A stretch of 64,000 nucleotides of DNA, taken from the NCBI GenBank assembly GCA_015680685.1, contig MNCI01006151.1, forward strand, positions 1,105,533-1,169,532, in the 5' to 3' direction. This document shows, piece after piece, positions 35,699 to 48,305 of this stretch. Numbering within the stretch: position 1 is the first letter of the stretch; each line of letters starts with the position of its first letter. The translations under genes were made by a program, and so were the position numbers. The notes below the pieces were generated by a model that made no database searches, was not told the origin of the DNA, and worked only from the letters and a program-made list of their open reading frames with translations. The stretch comes from Gnetum montanum (taxonomy: Eukaryota; Streptophyta; Gnetopsida; Gnetales; Gnetaceae).

Positions 35699-37378
35699 TA
35701 GTTCATTTTGTGGTTCACATAGGTGTGTGTGATGCAGGTGCACCTACAGCATGACTATAGTAGTACTAGTAACGATATTGATGAGAAGAAGTTAAAGAAG
35801 TTTTTACTCTAATTGCTTTTAGGGCTTTGGAATTTTAAAACTTTGGCCACAAAAAACAAGACTTCTTCATCTAAAGTACTACATGAAGGCTACACTTATT
35901 TTGTTTGTGTTTTTTAAAACTTTTTTTAATGAAGTCAAATTATGTTATTTGGTTTTTCAAACAATTTTTAATGAATTCCAGACAAAATAGGAAAATGTAA
36001 TAATAAGTATTTTTGCATCTCTACTATATATAAAAAAATTAAATAGATTACTGTATATCCATTTAATACATTAAAAAATTAATTTTATAAAAATACTTGA
36101 AAATTTATTCTTAAACAAGAAGTAGAATTACATCATTATTTAAATAAATGAAATTTTTTTGGTATAAAATATTTTGAATATGTTACAACACAATCCATTT
36201 GATAAATTCAAAAAATTAATTTTAAATCATTGGTTTAAAAATTTCATTGCAAACTAAGTTATTTATAATTAAATTTTTTGTTAAAGTAAATAAAAATATA
36301 TTTTAAATTAATTTATTATTACTTTAACTTTTTACATTTTAACTACTATACAAGATTAATGTGATGTTATTAAAGATGGATAATTATAAATTAATAAATC
36401 TTTAACAATCATTTAAAAACCAAAATAATATAGTAACCTATAATAACTTTTTATATTTAATAACATGTAATATAGATTTATAGTTATTGAATTGGAGTTT
36501 TAAATTTACATGTTTTTAAAATTATTTAATTAGCATAGGAAAATCTTAAGTTTTTTATTAATAACATCTTATCTTATTCATTATTAATTTTAAATATTTT
36601 GAAAAATTAAAGTTGAAAATTTTAAGTTAATTATAAACCTAATAGTATCATTGTTAACTATAAACTTTTGCTTGATTTAACTAACTATATTTAATATTTC
36701 CAAGGTCAATTAATTTATTTGCTAAATTTTAAAACAACTTTCCATCCTGCCTTTCTACTTAAATGTTAAAAAAATAAAAATTTTATTTAAAACTAAATGT
36801 TTTTCAACTTAATCTTTAACTACTAATTGTTTTGAAAATTTAATTTAAGTTTGTAATTTGTAATGATAAAAATTAAATCTGAATTAACATTTTTATTTTA
36901 ACATATTTTAGTACCTTTATGATAGGTATGTTAGTCATGTTACACTCAATTAAAATAAGTTTTCTAAATTAATTAATTGCAAACACCATTGTGTAGAGAT
37001 TTAACATGGGTTTTTAAATTAACACTTTCAAAATAATGCTCTGTAAATAATTAAAATTATTTAAATAGTTCATATTTAAATAGTCTTATGAAGTTGATTG
37101 TGTATTAGGTTTGCTAGTTAATGAAGTAGTATTAAACATGGGTGTGTATTTATTCTTCTTGTTAAATATTGATGTCTATTTTATGTTTTGGTCATTGATA
37201 GTAACATGTTACATATATCATTGAGCTAGTAACTTTCTTTGCATTGCATATTTTCAAATTTCAAACAACATAATATTGTTGTGGAGAGTAATAATTAAAT
37301 TTTATGAAACCAAATTATTACTTTCTTACTTTTAAAAAAATTTATGTGAGCAAAAAACTCACACACTCAAGGTTGCCC

Positions 37379-37784
37379 TATCAGCCTTTGAGGCTATGCA
37401 TTGTTAGCATTAGATAAAAAAATTAGAACAAAATAGGGGCAAAGAGAGGCAACTAAGTTTTCCATTTGTATTCAATTGATAATGGCCTTTAAATAGGCAA
37501 ATGTATTAACATAAAGTAGAAATTGAATCCTAATATGAAGCAACTTCTATAATGGTCAACCCTTTAACCTCTGTAATGGTCAACCTTTCAACTTCTATAA
37601 TGATCAACCCTTTAACTTCTATAATGACCGACCCTTCAACTTTTGTAATGGAAAACCCTTCAACTTCTATAACAACCAACCATTCAACTTCTAAAGAACG
37701 AAAATAGCAACCAAATTCCTAAGAAAAATTTCTAAAGATTAGGAAAAACACAAAATCATGTTTAACAATTAAAAACATTTAACA
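37379..37784 (-). repeat. 3' LTR of copia 2
   Basis: In minus-strand sense it starts TGTTAAATGTTTTTAATTG and ends near GGCTGATA. It holds about six 24 bp repeats of the type CCATTATAGAAGTTGAAGGG (37545-37700). It pairs with 41973-42356. Confidence 0.85.
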
Positions 37785-38339
37785 CTCTCTTGTAAACTGA
37801 AAATTTGCAAACTATCTATTTAATAAGAATCATTTAATGTGCAGACTCCAAGCTAGTTTCTTAACCTCTGGAATGTTGATAACTTGAGGGGTTTGGTTAT
37901 AATATTAGTGAGTTGATCTTCACTCTTACAAAACACCAAATCAATAACACCATCATTGCATAGTTCATGCAAGAAGTGAAGTCTCACATCATTATGCTTG
38001 CTTCCTCCATGTAGCATAGGATTTTTGGATAACTATATGGTAGGATTATTGTAACATAAAATTGTAGTAGCTTCCTCTTGCTTGAAATATAGCTCATTAA
38101 TAATTTTTCTTATCCAAATAGATTGGCAAGGACAAGATGTTGCAACAACAAATTCAACCTATGTGGTTGACAATGTGATAATTGATTTCTTCTTGGATGA
38201 CCATGAAATAGCCCCTACACCCATCATAAAAACATATCCCGAAGTGCTCTTCCTATCATCTTGATCTCATACATAATGACTATATGTAAACCCCACAAAA
38301 TAAGATTTCTCACCTTTCTTGTAAAATGGTCCAAAATCT
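37785..38339 (-). pseudogene. Copia 2 RNase H and 3' end
   Basis: Minus-strand reading shows RKSTSGYVFMMGVGAISW near 38205-38260, then KSIITLSTT and VEFVVATS, separated by a stop. Then LCNDGVIDLVFCKSEDQLTN lies near 37920-37975. These are the RNase H and C-terminal landmarks of copia elements. The purine tract lies next to the LTR at about 37785-37800. Confidence 0.75.
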
Positions 38340-39266
38340 TTAGTCCCTTTTGCAAGTAACAAATATTCTTTTAGTAGGCAACAAATGTATCTTCTTTGGA
38401 AATTCAATGTATTTGCTAATAAGACTCATAGCATGCATTATATTGGGTTTGGTTGTAGTCAAATACATTAGACTCCCAATAATTTTCTTGTAAAGTGTAG
38501 CCTCCACCTTGCTTCCTTTAGGATCTTTGTTTAGCCTCAAGCTAATCTCAATTATAGTGCTTACAGGATCACAATCCTTCATCTTAAACCTCTCCAAATT
38601 TTTTTTGACATACTTCTTTTGAGAAATAAAGATTCCAATGATGGATTGCACTACTTCCATGCCAAGATAGCAATTCATTTTTCCAAGATCAATCATTTTA
38701 AACTCATTCATCATTGACTTCTTAAATTTTTCAAACGAATCACTATCATTCCATATGGAAATAAGGTTATCAACATATAAACATACAATGAGCACTTTTC
38801 CTCCATTAATCTTTGTAAAAAGTGTATGCTCATATGGACATTTTTGAAATCCCTCCTTAGAAAAATAGGTATTTATACGACTATACCAAGCTCTTGGAGC
38901 TTGTTTTAGTTCATACAAAGCCTTTTTTAATTTATAGACATTGTGCTCACTACCAAGCTTTACAAAACTAGGGGGCTGATTAATAAATTCTTGTTCCTCC
39001 AAGTCTTCATGCAAGAATGCAGAATTGACATCCATTTGGAAGATAAGCCATAAATTTTGTGTTACCAATGTAATCACCAATCTAATTGTATCATGCCTTG
39101 CAATAGGAGAAAAGACTTCTTTATAGTCAATCCCATATTCTTGTTTGTATCCCTTAGCCACCAATTATTCCTTATACTTGTTCACTTCACTAGTCTCCTT
39201 TAGTTTTATTTTGAAGACCCATTTTACACCAATGGTTTTGTGCCCTTTTAGAAGATCAATCAGTTT
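38340..39266 (-). pseudogene. Copia 2 reverse transcriptase
   Basis: A 274-codon open piece spans 38340-39164. It begins VAKGYKQEYGIDYKEVFSP, continues with MDVNSAFLHEDLEEQEFI, VYKLKKALYELKQAPRAW and IDLGKMNCYLGMEV, and ends with LYKKIIGSLMYLTTTKPN. All are copia RT landmarks in the right order. The catalytic YVDD reads YVDN (in CLYVDNLISI near 38765-38795), so the second catalytic Asp is lost and the enzyme should be dead. One stop precedes the ATG-like start at 39164, and the family frame extends upstream to about 39266 (KWVFKIKLKE). Confidence 0.88.
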
Positions 39267-39632
39267 TCAAGTATCATTTCTCTCAATGGATTTAATTTCA
39301 TCCTCCATTTCCTTTCTCCATTTTGACTCTTTAATTAAACATTCAAATATTGTAGGATCACAATCTACAATCAAAGCAAAGTGGGTGAGGGGCTCATCAG
39401 ATTGGTCAATCCTAGTTAGCTCATTATCCATCATCCATAAGGGTCTTTTTTGAATACGATGAGATTTAGTTGTTGCTGCTATTGGTAAAGTCTCAACCTC
39501 CATAGTTCTTGGTGCTTCAATCTCCATGGCTTTTGGGATTTTAGCCTCCATAGTTCTTGGTGCTTCAAAGTTTGTAGTTCTAGGTTCTGTAGTTTTAAGT
39601 GTTGCGGAGTCTACAATTTCATTATTGAACAT
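39267..39632 (-). pseudogene. Copia 2 integrase-RT linker
   Basis: A 121-codon open piece with low-complexity repeats (APRTMEAKIPKAMEIEAPRT) leads into LWMMDNELTRIDQSDEP and CLIKESKWRKEMEDEIKSIE. The last part is the standard N-terminal extension of copia RT (W-x-x-A-M-x-x-E-x-x-S-I-x-x-N). The Thr/Glu/Pro repeats vary between elements and are normal for this linker. Confidence 0.75.
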
Positions 39633-39639
39633 AATTAAA

Positions 39640-40366
39640 GTAGGCTACTGTTCATTCCAATTCCAACTGCTCTCTTCATCAAAGATGACATATCTACCAG
39701 TACCAATCTTCTTTGTCAAAGGATTGTACAATTTACATGCTTTGGATGCTTCAGTTACACCAAGGAAGACACATTTTTCACTTTTATCCTCTATCTTTTC
39801 CCTCTTCTCATTGTGGATATGTGCATAGGCAATGCAACCAAAGATTTTGAAGTGATCCACTATTGGTTTCCTCCCACTCCAAGCCTCTTCTAATGTCATG
39901 TTTTAAATAGAAAATGTGGGACTTTTATTCAAAACATGAATGCTCCAATTCATAGCCTTTGACTAGAAACTCTTTGGAATACTTCCTCTTGCCAAGAGGC
40001 TTCTTAGCATATTGATGATGGTTTTATTTTTCGTCTTTGATACACCATTTTGTTGTGGTGTATAGGGGGCTATGAACTCTCTCTAAATGCCATGATTCTC
40101 ATAAAAAAATCAAACTCTTTTGAATAATACTCTCCTCCACAATATGTACGAAGAGTCTTAATGATATTTCTAGACTCATTCTCAACACACGCCTTGAAGC
40201 TTTTAAATGCATTAAAAGCTTGAAACTTCTCCTGCAAAAAATAAATCCAACTTTTCTAAGTATAATCATCAATGAAGGTGATCAAGTACCTCTAACCTCC
40301 ATTTAAAGAAGATTTTATTAGCCCACAAGTGTCGGATTGAACCAGCTCAAGGACATTCTTTGCTCT
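39640..40366 (-). pseudogene. Copia 2 integrase
   Basis: From the right: YLITFIDDYT near 40250-40280, WIYFLQEKFQAFNAFK near 40195-40245, TLRTYCGGEYYSKEFDFF near 40110-40165, APYTPQQNGVSKTKNKTI near 40030-40085 (the catalytic Glu in NGVxExxNRT appears changed), and, in the open piece 39645-39899, EEAWSGRKPIVDHFKIFGC and KCVFLGVTEASKACKLY. The core is split by about four stops. Confidence 0.83.
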
Positions 40367-40925
40367 TCATGATTTTTCTTGAAAGAGTTGAGAATGATGT
40401 TGTTTACCAACAACACATTCTTCACAGACTCTAAAAGAAATTATAATTTGAGGAAGACTAGTCACCATATTTTTTTGTTGTAGAGTTTTTAATCCTCCAA
40501 AATTCAAATGGCCATAGAGAAAATGCCAAAGCCATGTTTGGTCTTTTACTTCAACGTTCAAGTAAGATTGAGCACTTTCAATCCTCAATGGAAATAATCT
40601 ATTGGAGCTCATTTGAAAAATTGCAATAACTCCTCTTGAAGGATCATAAATATCATAAGCACCCTTTTGAATGGTTATTACATAATCCTTCTCTTGAAAT
40701 TGACTATTACTTAACAAATTGCTTGTCAAATTAGGAACATAAAAAACATTGGAAATTGTTTTTACAAAACCATTCTTGGTTGTAATGTTAATATCCCCCT
40801 TTCTCATTACATTTACAGTAGAACAATCACCAAAACTTATTGTAGAGTGAAAAATTTCATCTAAGTAAGAAAAAGAAGACTTACATCCACACATATGGTT
40901 GCTGCAGCCAGTATCCACATACCAT
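40367..40925 (-). pseudogene. Copia 2 protease and GAG-pre-integrase
   Basis: A 183-codon open piece begins at the active-site motif MDTGCSNHMCG, with the D-T/S-G triad intact. It continues through ITTKNGFVKTISNVFYVPNL to the zinc-binding segment WLWHFLYGHLNFGGLKTL and CEECVVGKQH, the H-x3-H...C-x2-C pattern that precedes integrase. It is one of the better preserved coding pieces. The N-terminal flank to 40925 holds a WILD-like remnant. Confidence 0.85.
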
Positions 40926-41033
40926 ACATCTAACTAAGACTCTTGGTTAGCTTGAACTACCATTAACAAAGTCTCAGACTCCTTCTCTTCTACAAAATTT
41001 GATTTCTCTCCTTTTTCATTGGGTATTTTAGTG

Positions 41034-41853
41034 TAGAATTTAAAATAATAATGTCCATATTTATGACATTTAAGGAATTCCATCTTACCTCTACCTTTGT
41101 CTTGAAAATTATCATCATTCCCTTTGAAATGTTTTCCTTTGAAATGCCTTAATCTCCTCTTTCTCTACCTCTACCTCTACCTCTTCCTCTTGAAGAATAA
41201 GTAAAAGTAGAAGCCTTCAAACCTTGCTCTTTAGAAGTTGAATTTTGATTCATCTTCTATTCAAGAAATAACAAAGAACTTTGAAGTTCATCAAGGGAAA
41301 GTGCATTAACATCTTTGAATTATTCAATTGAACAAACAACATAATCAAACTTGGGGGATAGGGAATGCAATATCTTCTCAACAATAATCACATTCTCCAT
41401 CTTCTCACCATGAAATCTCATGTTATTGGCTATCCCCATTGTCCTTGCATAATAGCTAGTAACAAACTCCCCATCTTTCATTTGTAGAGCCTCAAAATCC
41501 CTTCTCAAGGCTTGAAGTTATGCATGCTTTACTCTTGAAGACCCCTAATATTTCTTCTTCATAGAATCCCAAATATCCTTGGAAGTTTCTTTGCTAAGAA
41601 TAGTCTCTAGGATAGAATGATCAATTGCTTGAAATAAATAATTCTTTGCCTTCAAATATTTCAGCCTCAATCCCTTTAACTTCTTTCTTTGTTCATTTTT
41701 GAGTTCAGCACCACCTACAGGTGCTACTACACCATCTTCAACAACTTGCCAATATTCCGTAGACTTCAAGAAATGTTCCATCAACATATTCCAATGGTCA
41801 TAGTAACCATTAAAACATGGGATGGTAGGCTATACAAAATTTTTAGAGGTCAT
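41034..41853 (-). pseudogene. Copia 2 gag
   Basis: The likely start is the ATG at 41853 (MTSKNFV, then a stop). Open pieces 41545-41787 (FLKSTEYWQVVEDGVVAP, ETSKDIWDSMKKKY) and 41320-41508 (RRDFEALQMKDGEFVTSYYA, VEKILHSLSPKFDYVVCSIE) give a clear copia gag (UBN2-type). An Arg/Gly repeat follows near 41160-41200 and a degraded zinc knuckle after that. Stops and a frameshift at about 41510-41545 inactivate it. Confidence 0.85.
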
Positions 41854-41959
41854 TTATGCACTACTATGCTTTTCCCTTGAGCCTCCTAAATTGGGTGCAC
41901 TATTGTGCTTTTCTCTCTATCCTCTTGAACTAGGCTTTCTCTCTAGTCTCCTGAACCAA

Positions 41960-41971
41960 GCTTTGATACCA
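41960..41971 (-). promoter_or_regulatory. Primer-binding site of copia 2
   Basis: In minus sense TGGTATCAAAGC, matching the tRNA-iMet type site with one change. It lies one or two bases from the LTR end. Confidence 0.8.
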
Positions 41972-41972
41972 C

Positions 41973-42356
41973 TCTTAGCCTTTGAGACTATGCTCTGCTA
42001 GCATTAGATAAAAACAAAATATAACAACATAAGGGAAAACAAAGGCAACTAAATTTCCCATTTTTATTCAACTTATAATAGCCTTTAAATAGGCAAATAT
42101 ATCAACAAAAAATAGCAACTGAATCCTAATATGAAGCAACTTCTATAACAGTTAACCATTTAACTTCTGTAATGGTCAATCCTTCAACTTTTGTAATGAT
42201 TGAGCCTTTAACTTTTATAATGGTAAATCCTTTAACTTCTGTAATAGCCAACCATTCAACTTCTAAAGAACAAAAATAGCAATCAAATCCCTAAGGATAG
42301 TTCCTAAAGGCTAGGATAAACAAAAAACCATGTTTAACAATTAAACACATTTAACA
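41973..42356 (-). repeat. 5' LTR of copia 2
   Basis: In minus sense it begins TGTTAAATGTG and ends near GGCTAAGA. It aligns with 37379-37784 throughout, with fewer 24 bp repeats (about five, 42140-42270). Confidence 0.85.
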
Positions 42357-43890
42357 TACCCAACTACTGGTTACAACTTTTTATTTGCATGTGTTATGCT
42401 CTTCTTCATGTAGGCATTGGCTTTTCTAATTTTCTCATCTCTTACATTTATTGTAATCCCCAATGAGCTTACATCATCCATTTGGTTTTATATTTCATTG
42501 TGTGGTTTACATAGGTGTCTGTGTGTGATGTAGGTGCACCTGTTGCATGACTACAATAGTACCAGTAGTGATACAAATGAGAAGAAGTTAAGATGTTTTT
42601 ACTCCAATCACTTTGAGGGCTTTCGAATTCTATAACTTTGGGCATGAAAACCTAGACTCTTTCATCAATTATCACGTACTATTTTGTGAAGGATGACCTT
42701 ATTTTATTTATTTTTTAAAACTTTTTTAATGAATTCAATTTATTTTATTTGGTTTTTAAAACATTTTTAATGAATACAAGACAAAATAGGACAACATAAT
42801 AATAAGTATTTTTGCATCTTTACTATAAATAAATAATTTAAATAGATTACTATATATCCATTTAAAACATTAAAATTTTAATTTTTATAAAAAACCTTGA
42901 GGATTTATTCTTAAACAAGAAGTAGAATTGAATCTTTATTTAAATAAATGAATTTTTTTCGTATAAAAGATCTTGAATACATTACCACATAATCCATTCA
43001 ATAAATTCAAAAAATTAATTTTAAATCATTGATTTAAAAATTTCATTGAAAACTAAGTTATTTCTAATTTAATTTTTTGTTAAAGTAAATAAAAAATTAT
43101 TTTAAATTAATTTATTATTAATTAATTTTTTTACATTTTAACTACTCTAAAAGATTAATGTCATGTTATTAAAGATGGATAATTATAAAATAATAAATCT
43201 TTAACAAAAGTTTCAAAAGCAAAATAATATACTAACCTATTATAACATTTTATATTTAATAAGATGTAATATAGATTTATAGTTATTCAATAGGATATTT
43301 AACGTTACATGTTTTCACCATTATTTAATTACCATAGGAAAATCTTAATTTTTTTATTAATAACATGTTATTTTATTCATTATTAATTTTAAATATGTTG
43401 AAAAATTGAATTTGATAGTTTTTATTTAATTATAAACCTAATTTTAACATGGTTAAGTATAGACTTTTGTTTGATTTCACTAACTATAGTTAATATTACC
43501 AAGGTTAATTAATTTATTTGCTAAATTTTAAAACAAGTTTCCATCCATCCTTTCTACTTGAATTTAAGTTAAAATGTTAAAAACATCAAATTTTTATTTA
43601 AAACTAAAGTTTTTTCAATTTAATCTTTTAACAACTAATTGTTTCAAAAATTTAATTTAAATTTGTAATTTGTAATGATAAAAATTAAATTTGAAATAAC
43701 ATTTTTCTTTTAACATATTTTAGTACCTTTATGAGTCATGTTACACTAAGGTAAAATAAGTTTTCTAAATCAATTGATTACAAAGACCATTGTGTATAGA
43801 TTTAACATGGGTTTTTAAATCATCATGTTCAAAATAATGCTCTATAAATAATTAAATTTTTTTAAATACTCTTGTGAACCTGATTGTGTA

Positions 43891-46302
43891 TTAGGTTTGC
43901 TAGTTAATGAATTAGTATTAAACATGGATGTGTATTTATTCTTCTTTTTAAATATTGATGTCTATTTTATATTTTGATCATTGATAGTAACATGTATCAT
44001 TGAGTCAGTAACTTTCTTTGCATTACATAATTTGAATTTTTCAAACAACTTAATATTACCATGGAGAGTAATAATTAAATGTTATGAAAGCAAATTAGTA
44101 CTTAATTTACTATTTTTAACCTAATATTATATAAAATAGGCACCAATATTTAACAAGAAAAAAAAGTCCACACCCATGTTTAATATGCTTCATTAACATG
44201 AAATCCTAATAAGCAATCATCATCATAGAAGTATTTTAAACAATTTACATTATATTTTTTGCAGAGTCGTAAAAAATCCATGTTAAATACTATACACAAT
44301 GTCTTAGTGATTTAGAAAACTTATTTTAGCTACTTGTAACCTGACTAACATCATTACGATAAGGGTATTAGGCTATATTAAAGATAAATGTTATTTCAGA
44401 TTTAATGTTTACCATGGTGGATTACAAATTTAAATTTAATGTTTACTATGGTGAATTACAAATTTAAATTAAGTTTTCTAAAGTAATCAAAAACTAAGGC
44501 ATGAATGAAAATTTACTCAAATTATGATTTTTTTTAAATTTCATTTTTGGGGTAGAGTTTTATTTAGCAAATCACTGCATTAATTCCTCAATTTTTAAAT
44601 TTACAATGAAAATTCATTAAAAGCTACATTGATAATGAAAATTTTTTCTAGATCAAAATTTTTTAATAGTTTTTTTGGAACCAAAAGTTATCCACAAAAC
44701 TTTAAGAAAAAGTTTAGTAAATCATTGCACCAGTTTTTCAATTTAAGAAATGGGGCTTTTCAAAATTTGCAATCCAAATTCATAAAAAAAAAACACTACG
44801 TTAATAATGAAAATTTGGTCTAGATCAAACTTTTTAAATTTTTTTTTTTTTTTTTTGTAAATTGATGGCTACCAGCAAAACCTAAAAAAATTTTTAGGTG
44901 AACAAATAACTCACATACTTAAGGTTGCCTAATTGCCTTTTAGTGCTATTTTTATCTCACACATGTTGTGATCTTCTTCATGCATGAATCGGGCTTTCTA
45001 ATTTTCTCATCTGTTACATCAATCATAATCCCCAACAAGCTTACACCATCCATTTGGTTTTATATTTCATTGTGTGGTTTGTATAGGTGTGTAGGTGCAC
45101 CTATTGCATGACTATAGCAGTACCAATGATGATGATACGAAGGAGAAGAAGTTAAGAAGTTTTTACTTTGATCACTTTGAGGGCTTTGAAATTCTAAAAC
45201 ATTGTGCATGAAAAACAAGACTTCTTCATCAATTACCAATAAGGGTGCACTTTTAAAGAATTTAAATAGATTACTGTCTATCCATTTAATACATTGAAAA
45301 ATTATTTTTTATAAAAATCCATAAAAATTTATTCTTAAACAAGAAGTAGAATTGCATTTTATTTAAATAAATGATTTTTTTGGTATAAAAGATTTTGAAT
45401 AAGTTACCACATAATCCATTTGATAAATTCAAAAAATTAATTTTAAACCATTGATTTAAAAATTTCAATGTAAACTAAGTTATCTATAAGTTAATTTTTT
45501 GTTAAAGTAAATAAAATATTATTTTAATTAATTTATTACTAATTTAATTTTTTTACATTTTAACGGCTAAGATTAATATGATGTTATTAAAGGTGGATAA
45601 TTATAAATTAATAAATTTGAAAACCAAAGTAATATAGTAACCTATTATAACATTTTATATTTAATAAGATGTAATATAGATTTATAATTATTCAATAGGG
45701 TATTTAAATTTACATGTTTTTACCATTATTTAATTAGAATAGGAAAATATTAATTTTTTATTAATGACATCTTATTTTTTTCATTAATAGTTTTAAATTT
45801 TTTGAAAAATTAAAGTTGATAATTTTCATTTAATTATAAACCTAATTTTAACATAGTTAACCATAAAGTTTTGTTTGATTTCACTAATTATATTTAATAT
45901 TTCCAAGGTTAGTTAATTTATTTGCTAAATTTTAAAACAAGTTTCCATCCAATCTTTCTTCTTGAATTTAAGTTAAATGTTAAAAAATGTAAAAGTTTTA
46001 TTTAAAACTAAAGTTTTTTCAATTTAATCTTTTAACTACTAACTATTTTTAAAATTTAATTTAAATGTGTAATTTATAATGATAAAAATTAAATCTGAAA
46101 TAACATTTTTTAAACATATTTTAGTACCTTTATGGTAGGTATGTTAGTCATGTTACACTTAGTTAGAATAAGTTTTCTAAATCAATTGATTTCAAAGACC
46201 ATTGTATAGAGATTTAACATGGGTTTTTAAATCAAATTGTTCAAAATAATGGTCTATAAATAATTAAAATTTTTTAAATACTCCTATGAAGCTAATTGTG
46301 TA
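43891..46302 (+). repeat. Array unit 6, full length
   Basis: 2412 bp with no insertion. A ~45 bp local duplication of the TTTAATGTTTACCATGGTG segment occurs at about 44400-44465. It lacks a short part of the less AT-rich block near 45245. No gene was found. Confidence 0.78.
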
Positions 46303-46772
46303 TTAGGTTTTCTAGTTAAGTAGTATTAAACATGGATTTGTATTTATTCTTCTTGTTAAATATTGATGTCTATTTTATATTTTGATCATTCATAGTAACA
46401 TGTTACATATATCATTGAGCTAGTAACTTTCTTTGCATTGCATATTTTCAAATTTTCAAACAAATTAATATTTCTATGGAGAGTAATAATTAAATGTTAT
46501 GCAAGCAAATTACTAGTTTATTTAATATTTAAACCTAATACTATATAAAATACACACCAATATTTAACAAGAAAAAAATCCACATCCGTGTTAAATGTAC
46601 TTCATTAACTACTAATCCTAATAAGCAATCGTCATCATAGAAGTGTTTTAAAAAATTTACATTGTATTATTTACAAAGTCTTAAAAAATCCATGTTAAAT
46701 ACTCTACAAAATGTTATTTAGAAAATTTATTTTAACTGCCTATAACATTACTAACATCATTACAATAAGTGT

Positions 46773-47079
46773 TGTTGGAGTCATGTGGCAATTGATCTAC
46801 ATTCTATTTTTGATTTTCTACTGTTACATTGTACCAAAAGTTGAAGGGTCAACCATTATAGAAGTTGAAAGGTTGATCATTATAGAAGTTGAAGGGTTGG
46901 TTGTTTTATTTATGGATGATTTCTTGATGCATATTTATGTAATGTTCCAAAACTCTCTTGTAACTATAATCTGCAAAATATATAATGAAACTCTAGTGTG
47001 GCCATAAATTATTGGCAATCTTGTTGAACCACAAAAATTCTATGTTTTGTGTGTGCTTGTTTTTTTTTTTTTTTTTTTN
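46773..47079 (+). repeat. 5' LTR of copia 3, end lost in a T-run and N
   Basis: Starts TGTTGGAGTCATGTGG and carries the 24 bp AGTTGAAGGGT repeats at about 46838-46905. It ends in a run of T and an N at 47079. The LTR end and part of the primer site are missing there, but CATATCAGAGTGAGG at 47085-47099 keeps the primer-site tail. Confidence 0.75.
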
Positions 47080-47113
47080 AAACTCATATCAGAGTGAGGT
47101 TTGCAAAGGATCA

Positions 47114-47870
47114 ATGGGAGTGATGGCATTCAAGGATGGAAAAGTCAGGATCAACAAGTTCAATGGGACAGACTTCAGGTTCTAGAAGATGTAGATCAAA
47201 GATTATCTATACGAAAAGAAGTTGCATGAACCACTATTAAGAAGAAGCTAGATCATATGAGCAAAAAGGATTGGGAACTATTAGATCACTAGGCTTATGG
47301 CATGATTCATAGGACATTATCAAGGAATGTTGCATTTAGTATCATCAATGAAAAGACTACTCAGGGTTTGATGAAGGCCTTAACAAATATGTACAAGAAG
47401 CTGTCCACCTTGAACAATGTATATTTGATGCATCAATTATTCAATCTGAGGATGTCTAAAGATCCATCAGTTATAGATCACATCAATGAGTTCAATGTGA
47501 TCATGAGTAAGTTGAGTTTAGTGGAAATTGACTTTGATGATGAGATCAAAGCATTGATTTGGTTATCATCATTGCCTGATAGCTGATCTACAATGGTGAG
47601 TGCAATTAGTAGTTCATCAAGAGATAAAAAATTTAATTTTTTCAAAGTTTGAGATCTAATTCTCAATGAGGATATATGTAGAAGAAAGTCAAGTGAATCT
47701 TCGGGTTCTACCTTGAGTAATGAAGGCAAAGGTAGAAGTCTTCAATGGGGATAGAATCAGGGCCATGGAAAACCAAAGTCCAAGGAAAGAAGTTGATCTA
47801 TGGATCGCAAGAATGTCTCCTATTGAATTTGAAATTAGAAAGATCACCTCAAAAAATAGTGCATGACACC
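47114..47870 (+). pseudogene. Copia 3 gag
   Basis: Starts ATG at 47114 (MGVMAFKDGKVRINKFNGTD). The open piece 47302-47586 includes RTLSRNVAFSIINEKTTQGL, MYKKLSTLNNVYLMHQLFNL, HINEFNVIMSKLSLVEIDFD and LIWLSSLPDS, the textbook TNT1-type gag core. Stops occur before and after it. Confidence 0.83.
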
Positions 47871-48305
47871 AAAGAAAGAAAAGAAAAATCAACATGATGA
47901 TTTAGTGAATGCAATTGCTAAAGAAATTACTGATGCCCTAGTTTGTTATGTGGACAGTGGTATTGAATCTTGGATTCTTGATTTAGGTGCATCATTTCAC
48001 TCTACTCATTTTAAAGAACTATTTAATAACTATGTTTCTAGGAATTTTGGAAAGGTTTATCCTATAGATGATGAGCCATTGAACATTGTTAGGAAGGATG
48101 ATGTTTATATAAAGACTACCTATAAGAAGCAACTGAAGTTATAGAATGTTATACATGTTCTAGGTTTAAAGAAAAACCTTAGTTCTATGGATTAAATAGA
48201 TGTTGAAGGGTACAACATAGTATTTGGAGGTGGATCCTAGAAAATAATTAAATGAAATTTGATCATTGCTTGGGGAAATAAGGTGGGAACATTGTACACC
48301 ACTTT
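47863..48305 (+). pseudogene. Copia 3 protease region
   Basis: The open piece 47863-48144 reads SWILDLGASFHSTHFKELF, the aspartic protease motif with Ser changed to Leu exactly as in copia 1. That shared change supports common descent of the two copies after the damage. The last 247 bases (48059-48305) recur in reverse complement at 48608-48854. Confidence 0.82.

Larger units (their letters stand above)
28477..37104 (+). repeat. Array unit 4, carrying copia 1 and a second insert
   Basis: Unit sequence at 28477-28934, 34221-34913 and 35699-37104 is colinear with unit 3. It is interrupted at 28935-34220 by a copia element and at 34914-35698 by unrelated DNA. With both removed the unit is about 2.55 kb. 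Confidence 0.78.
37379..42356 (-). mobile_element. Ty1/copia element 2, minus strand, nearly complete
   Basis: A 4978 bp element with two LTRs (384 and 406 bp) and gag, protease, integrase, RT and RNase H on the minus strand. It is flanked by TGCCC (37374-37378) and TACCC (42357-42361), a duplication with one mismatch. The domains are better preserved than in copia 1 and 3, with a 274-codon open RT piece, but about a dozen stops remain. Its gag (FEALQMKDGE, VEKILHSLSPKFDYVV) is of a different copia lineage from elements 1 and 3. Confidence 0.88.
37105..43890 (+). repeat. Array unit 5, deleted and carrying copia 2
   Basis: About 700 bp are missing at about 37322-37332, including the right arm of the inverted repeat. 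The unit then continues with GAGCAAAAAACTCACACACT. Copia 2 is inserted at 37379-42356, and unit sequence resumes at 42357 with TACCCAACTACTGG. Confidence 0.75.

Noticed and set aside
39145-39828. Plus-strand frames of 100-102 codons opposite copia 2
   Set aside because: Shadows of the minus-strand integrase, linker and RT pieces, which have clear family motifs.
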